Source: Anaeramoeba ignava (taxonomy: Eukaryota; Metamonada; Anaeramoebidae). From it: a DNA stretch of 64,000 nucleotides. The position numbers were made by a program, and so were the translations under genes. The DNA lies in contig JAPDFW010000132.1 in assembly GCA_028826165.1 (NCBI GenBank), forward strand, positions 1-64,000, read 5' to 3'. Below are positions 57,809 to 64,000 of this stretch, one piece after another. Within the stretch, counting starts at the first letter, position 1, and each line of letters opens with the position of its first letter. The notes beneath the pieces were generated by a model that saw nothing but the letters and a program-made list of their open reading frames with translations, was not told where the DNA came from and did not search any database.

Positions 57809-58237
57809 AATTAAAATTAAAATCAAAATCAAAATTAAAATTAAAATTAAAATCAAAATTAAAATTAAAATTAAAATTAAAATTAAAATCAAAATCAATA
57901 TTAAAATTAAAATTAAAATTAAAATTAAAATTAAAATTAAAATTAAAATTAAAATTAAAATTAAAATTAAAATTAAAATCAAAATTAAAATCAAAATTAA
58001 AATCAAAATTAAAATTAAAATTAAAATTAAAATTAAAATTAAAATTAAAATTAAAATTAAAATTAAAATTAAAATTAAAATTAAAATTAAAATTAAAATT
58101 AAAATTAAAATTAAAATTAAAATTAAAATTAAAATTAAAATTAAAATTAAAATTAAAATTAAAATTAAAATCAAAATTAAAATTAAAATTAAAATTAAAA
58201 TCAAAATTAAAATTAAAATTAAAAATCCAAAAAACAT
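57809..58237. repeat. (TTTTAA)n microsatellite, about 400 bp
   Basis: Almost perfect AATTAA hexamers with AATCAA interruptions between two RCC1-BTB copies. Its minus strand reads as an LI repeat, which is an artefact. It directly follows the stop of copy 2, where the coding AAT AAT TAA runs into the hexamer. Confidence 0.92.
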
Positions 58238-58271
58238 TTTTTCATTTTTTTCATTTTTTTCTTTTTTAAAA

Positions 58272-60143
58272 ATGAATGATTGTTTATTTTTTGGTGAAAA
58301 TAATTATCCAAAATTTTTCAAAAATAAACCAAATAAAATAATAAAACCAATTCAATTTAAATTTGAAAATGAAAATGAAAATGAAAATGAAAATGAAAAT
58401 GAAGATCCAATTCTTATCAAAAATGAACCAGATAAAATAAAAAAACCAATTCAATTTAAATTTGAAAATGAAAATGAAAATGAAAATGAAAAACAAATTA
58501 AACAAATTTCAATAGGTTGTTTTTCAATAACTTTCCTTTTTAAAAATGGAAAAGCAATAGAATATTTACCATTTTCAAATCAAAATCCTCATAAAATCCA
58601 AATTGAAGAAAATATTCAAAAAGTAACTGTTGGTTCTGGAAATGAAGCTATTTTAACAATAGAAGGAAATGTATTTGCCAAAGGAAAATATATTAATCCA
58701 AAAAATAAAAAAAATTTTATCAATATTTCATCATTAATTGAAGATACAAATGATAGAATAATTCAAGATATTGTTTCTGGAGCTAATTCAATTTACTTAT
58801 TAACTTTAAATCAAAATGTTTATGGAATTGGTTTAAATGATTTTGGTCAGGTTGGTTCTGATTCTGAAACACTTTATAAAACAGAAAAACCAATTTTAAT
58901 GATGAAAAATGTTTCTAAAATATTTTCAGGAAATTCTTCAATTCATGTTTTTCTTTTAAATCCAAATCAAGAATTATTTGGATGCGGATATAATCGATTT
59001 GGTCAACTTGGATTAGGAGAATCAAAAAAAGAAACAATAAAAATCCAAAAATTAACCAAAATCCAAAATATTCCAAAAGGTAAAATAATTGATATTCAAT
59101 GTGGATATATTCATTCAGTAATGCTGATTGAAAATGAAAATGAAAATCCAAAAAGAAAACTTTATTCATGTGGTTATTATGAATATAATGGACTTGGCAA
59201 AGATGAAGACATTTACGAATTTACTGAAATCAAATCATCTTTATTTGAAAATGATGATAATATTCTTGATTTTTCTTGTGGAAATGGTTATACTTTGATT
59301 TTAACTTCCAAATCAAAATTAATAGTATTTGGAAGTAATGAATTAGGACAACTAGGAACTGGAGATACAAAAAATCAATTAATTCCAATTCAAATTGAAC
59401 TTCCTAAATTAAGATTTAATGAAGATATTTATAATTATCATATTTCTTGTGGAAATTACAAATCATTTCTTTATTATTCTCCTTTCCTTTCTCCTTTTCT
59501 TTCTAATCTTGAAGAAGATTTGATAAAATTATTTAGAAGAAAAGAATTTTGTGATATTTCATTTAAAACAGAAAATGGAGAAATAATTGAAGCTCATAAA
59601 TTAATATTGAAATATAGATTAAATCAAAATCAAAATCAAATTGAAAAACTTCAAGAAATTATTTCAAAAAAATCAATTAAAGAATCAAATCAAATATTTG
59701 AAATGATTTATTCAAACAATTCCAAAATAAATCCAAAATTATATTATGAAATTAAAGAAATTATAAATTCAAATGAAAAAATTGAAGAAACAATGAAAAG
59801 AATTTATTTAAATGAAAATGAAAATGAAAAAGATTTTATAATTGAAAGAAAAGAAAAACAATATAAATTCCCTAAATTAATATTAATAATGAGAAGTGAA
59901 TTATATCGAGGAATGTTTTTATCTGTTACAAATGATACTTCTAATAAAGTTACAGATTATAGTGAATTAAGTAATAAATCATTCCAAATATTAGAATATT
60001 GGATTTATTCAAATCAAATTAAAGATGAAATTCAAATTACACAAGAAGTAATTAATGAAATTCAAATTGGAATTGATTATTTTCAATTAAATGAAACATA
60101 TCCAAATTTATTGGATTTATTAACTAACAAATTTAATAATTAA
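58272..60143 (+). CDS. IBTK-like RCC1-double-BTB protein 3, 623 aa, no CaaX
   Basis: An intact copy starting MNDCLFFGENNYPK. The N-terminal segment is internally duplicated: KPIQFKFENENENE occurs twice (about residues 27-46 and 58-74), with a DPILIKNEPDKI link; copy 4 has DPILIKNKPDKI only once. RCC1 blades: YGIGLNDFGQVGSDSETL, CGYNRFGQLGLGES, VFGSNELGQLGTGDT. BTB-like regions as in copy 1. It ends LLTNKFNN-stop, where a TAA stands in place of the CAA that continues copy 1 into its CaaX tail, so a cytosolic form is likely. Confidence 0.9.
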   Translation: MNDCLFFGENNYPKFFKNKPNKIIKPIQFKFENENENENENENEDPILIKNEPDKIKKPIQFKFENENENENEKQIKQISIGCFSITFLFKNGKAIEYLPFSNQNPHKIQIEENIQKVTVGSGNEAILTIEGNVFAKGKYINPKNKKNFINISSLIEDTNDRIIQDIVSGANSIYLLTLNQNVYGIGLNDFGQVGSDSETLYKTEKPILMMKNVSKIFSGNSSIHVFLLNPNQELFGCGYNRFGQLGLGESKKETIKIQKLTKIQNIPKGKIIDIQCGYIHSVMLIENENENPKRKLYSCGYYEYNGLGKDEDIYEFTEIKSSLFENDDNILDFSCGNGYTLILTSKSKLIVFGSNELGQLGTGDTKNQLIPIQIELPKLRFNEDIYNYHISCGNYKSFLYYSPFLSPFLSNLEEDLIKLFRRKEFCDISFKTENGEIIEAHKLILKYRLNQNQNQIEKLQEIISKKSIKESNQIFEMIYSNNSKINPKLYYEIKEIINSNEKIEETMKRIYLNENENEKDFIIERKEKQYKFPKLILIMRSELYRGMFLSVTNDTSNKVTDYSELSNKSFQILEYWIYSNQIKDEIQITQEVINEIQIGIDYFQLNETYPNLLDLLTNKFNN

Positions 60144-60268
60144 AATCAAAATTAAAATTAAAATCAAAATTAAAATTAAAATTAAAATTAAAATTAAAAT
60201 CAATTGGAGTAGCAAATAATAATTAAAAAAACATTTTTACTTTTTTTTTTCATTTTTTTATTTGGCAA

Positions 60269-61641
60269 ATGAATGATTGTTTATTTTTTGGTGAGAACCA
60301 AGATCCAATTCTTATAAAAAATAAACCAGATAAAATAACAAAACCAATTCAATTTAAATTTGAAAATGAAAATGAAAATGAAAATGAAAATGAAAATGAA
60401 AATGAAAATGAAAATGAAAAACAAATTAAACAAATTGCATCAGGTTTGTTTGGAACAATTTTCCTTTTTAAAAATGGAAAAGCAATAGAATACCTAAGAG
60501 AAAATGATTCAAATCAAAATCCTCAAAAATCCAAATTGAAGAAAATATTCAAAAAGTAACTGTTGGTGTTGGAAATGAAGCTATTTTAACAATAGAAGAA
60601 AATGTATTTGCTAAAGGGAAAGATATTAATCCAGAAAATACAAAAGAATTTATCAATATTTCATCATTAATTGAAGATACAAATGATAGAATAATTCAAG
60701 ATGTTTTTTCTGGAGCTCATTCAATTTACTTATTAACTTCAAATCATAATGTTTATGGATTTGGTGATAATGAATATGGTCAACTTGGTTCTTATTTTGA
60801 AACACTTGAAAGAACAGAAAAACCAATTTTAATGATGAAAAATGTTTCTAAAATTTTTACAGGAAGTAATTCAAATCATGTTTTTCTTTTAAATTCAAAT
60901 CAAGAATTATTTGGATGCGGATTAAATAGGCATGGTCAATTTGGATTAGGAGAATCAATAAAAGAAAAAAAAATCGAAAAATTAACTCAAATCCAAAATA
61001 TTCCAAAAGGTAAAATAATTGATATTCAATGTGGACAATTTCATTCAATAATGTTGATTGAAAATCAAAATGAAAATCCAAAAAGAAAACTTTATTCATG
61101 TGGGAATTATGAATATAATGGACTTGGCAAAAATAAAAATATTTATGAATTTACTGAAATCAAATCATCTTTATTTGAAAATGATAATATTCTTGATTTT
61201 TCTGTTGGATTTGAACATTTTTTGATTTTAACTTCTAAAGCAAAAATGATTGGGTTTGGTATAAGTGATTATTGTGAATTAGGAAATGGAAATACAGAAT
61301 ATGCACCAATTCCAATTCAAATTGATCTTCCTAAATTGAAATATGATATTTCCAATTATCATATTCTTTGTGGAGTTTATAAATCATTTCTTTATTATTC
61401 TCCTTTTTTATTTAATAATCAAAACCAAATTGAAAATCAAAATCAAAACAATCAAAACAACCAAAATCAAAACAATCAAAACAACCAAAACAACCAAAAC
61501 AATCAAAACCAAAACCAAAACCAAAACCAAAACCAAAACCAAAACCAAAACAATCAAAACAATCAAAACAATCAAAACAACCAAAACAACCAAAACAATC
61601 AAAACCCGAAAAAAGGAAAAAAAAAGTGTTCAATTTTTTAA
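60269..61641 (+). pseudogene. RCC1 copy 4: frameshifted, BTB half replaced by NQ tract, CaaX kept
   Basis: Starts MNDCLFFGENQDPILIKN. At about 60524-60528 CCTCAAAAATCC has one A fewer than the CCTCAAAAAATCC expected from the paralogs, so the frame breaks; beyond it the RCC1 blades continue open in the shifted frame to 61641 (NVYGFGDNEYGQLGS near 60750, CGLNRHGQFGLGES near 60920). At the point where other copies enter the BTB part (FLYYSPFL) this one reads FNNQNQIENQNQN and runs through a 60-residue NQ/NNQ tract to KKGKKKCSIF-stop. Both BTB-like regions are gone and a CaaX-like CSIF remains. If the frameshift is an assembly error, this is a prenylated RCC1-only protein. Confidence 0.8.
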
Positions 61642-62260
61642 AAAGAGGAATTGATTATTTTCAATCAAAATCAAAATCAAAATTAATATTAAATTAAAAT
61701 TAAAATCAAAATTAAAATTAAAATTAAAATTAAAATCAAAATCAAAATCAAAATCAAAATTAAAATCAAAATTAAAATTAAAATTAAAATTAAAATCAAA
61801 ATCAAAATTAAAATTAAAATTAAAATTCAAAATTAAAACAAAATCCAAATCCAAATTAAAATTAAAATCAAAATCAAAATCAAATTCTAAATCAAAATTA
61901 AAATCAAAATCAAAATCAAAATTAAAATTCAAAATTAAAACAAAATCCAAATCCAAATTAAAATTAAAATTAAAATCAAAATCAAAATCAAAATCAAAAT
62001 CAAAATCAAATTCAAAATCAAATTCAAAATTAAAATCAAAATCAAAATTAAAATAAAAATCAAAATCAAAATCAAAATCAAAATCAAAATCAAAATCAAA
62101 ATCAAAATCAAAATTAAAATTAAAATCAAAATTAAAATCAAAATCAAAATTAAAATTAAAATTAAAATCAAAATCAAAAATTAAAATTAAAATTAAAATC
62201 AAAATCAAAATTAAAATTAAAATTAAAATTCAAAATTAAAATTAAAATCCAAAAAGTGGA
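61642..62260. repeat. AAAATC/AAAATT hexamer array
   Basis: 600 bp of AAAATTAAAATC hexamers with two copies of TTAAAACAAAATCCAAATCC (about 61835 and 61935), pointing to internal duplication of a 100-bp block. It starts directly after the stop of RCC1 copy 4, continuous in style with its coding NQ tract. Confidence 0.88.
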
Positions 62261-62322
62261 ATAAACAATTTATCATCAAAATGATTCATTTTTTAAATTT
62301 TTTGAATAATTTTATAACTTGA

Positions 62323-62330
62323 TTACGTCA
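62323..62330. promoter_or_regulatory. TTACGTCA, CRE/ATF-type bZIP site
   Basis: The only GC-containing word in the 150 bp before the aspartyl-tRNA synthetase start. It fits the ATF/CREB half-variant TTACGTCA. Use in this organism unknown. Confidence 0.3.
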
Positions 62331-62418
62331 TTTAAATTTTTTTTTTTAATTTTTTTTAATTTTTTTTTTTTTCATTTTTTCCTTCAATTTAAATCTAAAT
62401 AAAATTTCTTAAAAAAAA

Positions 62419-63662
62419 ATGTCAAATAATCAAGAAGAAATAAAAAAACAAGAAGAAATAAAAAAGCAAGAAGAAACAAATAAACAAGAAGAAATAAAAA
62501 AACAAGAAGAAATAAAAAAACAAGAAGAAATAAAAAAACAAGAAGAAACAACAGAACCAAAATTAACAAAAGGGTTTCTCATTCAAAAAAAATCTCAATC
62601 CAAATTAAAATTTTAAATAATTTTTTTCCTTTTTAAATTTCAATTCAATTTTCCATTAAAATTAGTCAATTAAAAAAACTTAAAAGAGAAGAATTTCGAA
62701 GACAAAAAAAACTTCAACAACAACAAGCAAAACAACAACAGCAACAACAACAAAACAAAAATCAAAATCAAAATCAAAACAAACAACAACAAAAACCATT
62801 AAATCCAAATCGAGTAAAAATTCATTTCAGAATTAATATTAATTTTAATTTTTAATTTTAATTTTATAAATGAATTTTAATTTGAATTTTAATTTTAATT
62901 TGATTTTAATTTTAATTTTAATTTTGATTTTAATTTTAATTTTAATTTTATTTTTAATATTAATTTTAATTTTAATTTTAATTTAAATTTTAATTTATAA
63001 ATGAATTTTAATTTTAATTTTAATATTAATTTTAATTTTAATTTAAATTTTAATTTATAAATGAATTTTAATTTTAATTTTATAAATGAATTTTAATTTT
63101 AATTTGAATATTAATTTTAATTTGAATATTAATTTTAATTTTAATTTTAATTTTATAAATGAATTTTAATTTTAATTTGAATATTAATTTTAATTTTAAT
63201 TTTAATTTTAATATTAATTTTAATTTCAAAATGAATTTTAATTTTAATTTTTGATTTTAATTTTTATTTTAAAAATTTAATTGGAAAAAAAGGGATATCA
63301 AGAAATTGGGATGATTGAACCTTTTGGAGATTTGCCAATGATTCAATCTAAATATCAAACAAAAAGAAATTGGACAAAACTTATTGAAATTGATGAATCA
63401 AAAGCAGGACAAGAAGTTTGGATTCGAGCCCAAGTTCATAATTCACGCCCAAAAGGTTTATTTTAATTTTTAATTTTAATTTTAATTTTTAATTTTTAAT
63501 TTTTAATTTTAATTTTTATTTTAATTTTAATTTTTAATTTTTAATTTTTATTTTTTAAGGTCGACTTTGCTTTTTAGTTTTAAGAGATCAAACAATTCTT
63601 CTTCAAGCAGTTTTATTTCCAGGTGGAGATGTTACAAATCCAATGATTAAATATGCTGCCAA
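62419..63662 (+). CDS. Cytosolic aspartyl-tRNA synthetase (DARS1), first four exons, 3' part outside window
   Basis: Exons: 62419-62573, 62666-62813, 63293-63455, 63560-63662 (ends in phase 2 at GTAAAC). Residues 1-42 are a KQEEIK hexapeptide repeat, followed by the basic helix QLKKLKREEFRRQKK and a poly-Q/NQ tract; lysine-rich N-terminal helices are known in eukaryotic AspRS and aid tRNA binding, but the KQEE repeat and Q run look like lineage additions. The OB-fold anticodon-binding domain then begins: IEPFGDLPMIQS, VWIRAQVHNSRPKG joined across the intron to RLCFLVLRDQTILLQAVLF, as in the animal enzyme ([22 protein letters not shown], from memory). The catalytic domain lies beyond the window. 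A T-rich CAT element (about 62358-62382) precedes the start. Confidence 0.88.
62814..63292 (+). repeat. AspRS intron 2, TTTTAATTTTATAAATGAATTT blocks
   Basis: TTTTAA arrays with five or more AATTTTATAAATGAATTTTAA blocks, the reverse complement of the block in intron 4 and in V-ATPase B and TMEM104 introns. Intron 3 (63456-63559) is plain TTTTAA-type repeat. Confidence 0.85.
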
Positions 63663-64000
63663 GTAAACGGATTTAGAATGAAATTCTTAATATTAAAATT
63701 CATTTATAAAATTAAAATCAAAATTAAAATTAATATTAAAATTCATTTATAAAATTAAAATTTAAATTGAAATTCATTTATAAAATTAAAATTAAAATTA
63801 AAATTAAAATTAAAATTAAAATTAAAATTCATTTATAAAATTAAAATTAAAATTAAAATTAATATTAATTTATAAAATTAAAATTAAAATTAAAATTCAT
63901 TTATAAAATTAAAATTAAAATTAATATTAAAATTAAAATTCATTTATAAAATTAAAATTAAAATTAAAATTAAAATTAAAATTAAAATTAAAATTAAAAA
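63663..64000 (+). repeat. AspRS intron 4 (partial), ATTCATTTATAAAATT blocks
   Basis: At least six AAAATTCATTTATAAAATTAAAA blocks within AATTAAA hexamers up to the window end; donor GTAAAC at 63663. Orientation is opposite to intron 2. Confidence 0.85.

Noticed and set aside
57785-58237. Minus-strand frame coding a pure Leu-Ile polymer
   Set aside because: Artefact of the (TTTTAA)n array between RCC1-BTB copies.
61630-62208. Minus-strand frames reading FDFDFN and LILI
   Set aside because: Artefacts of AAAATC/AAAATT hexamers, no start element or family match.

Overview
The window is nuclear DNA of an extremely AT-rich protist. Genes have short spliceosomal GT-AG introns, use TAA and TGA as stops, carry asparagine/glutamine-rich tracts, and sit between huge AT-only repeats. 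The mix (conserved eukaryotic genes, NQNQ and ENEN hexanucleotide tracts, families of BTB-TLDc and RCC1-BTB proteins) resembles anaerobic amoebae such as Anaeramoeba. That placement is an inference from gene style; no marker gene proves it.

Positions 1-43600 hold mostly conserved housekeeping genes, whose intron-exon structures I rebuilt by hand so that all phases close: a partial MERIT40/BABAM1 homolog (-), a 39-residue lysine-rich protein (-), a six-exon Dcr2-like metallophosphoesterase (-), an intronless SLC35A-type nucleotide-sugar transporter (+), an intronless GLUD1-type glutamate dehydrogenase (+), a giant protein with about ten PH-like modules (-), a 17-exon Furry/Tao3/Mor2 homolog of about 2,481 aa (+), a 12-exon copine (+), a 10-exon TMEM104 homolog (+), a six-exon calmodulin-like protein (-) and an eight-exon V-ATPase subunit B (+). 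Several introns have swollen to 0.5-2.3 kb with 6-18 bp minisatellites, each with its own motif.

Positions 43700-61700 are an intronless, recently duplicated accessory cluster. A module of surface beta-propeller/FN3 protein (+), BTB-TLDc protein (-) and IBTK-like RCC1-BTB protein (+) occurs twice in tandem. An extra BTB-TLDc gene precedes it and two extra RCC1-BTB copies follow it. The BTB-TLDc and RCC1-BTB genes are head to head, with start codons about 51 bp apart. Three family members carry single-base frameshifts. One RCC1 copy has lost its BTB half but keeps a C-terminal CaaX box, and the last 135 bp of another RCC1-BTB gene has been duplicated downstream four times.

The window ends inside a cytosolic aspartyl-tRNA synthetase gene (+). 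Nearly every gene start is preceded by a T-rich element with embedded CAT (TTTTTTCATTTTTTTC), a candidate core promoter or initiator; it also helps choose start codons. I see no tRNA, rRNA, CRISPR or transposase genes.
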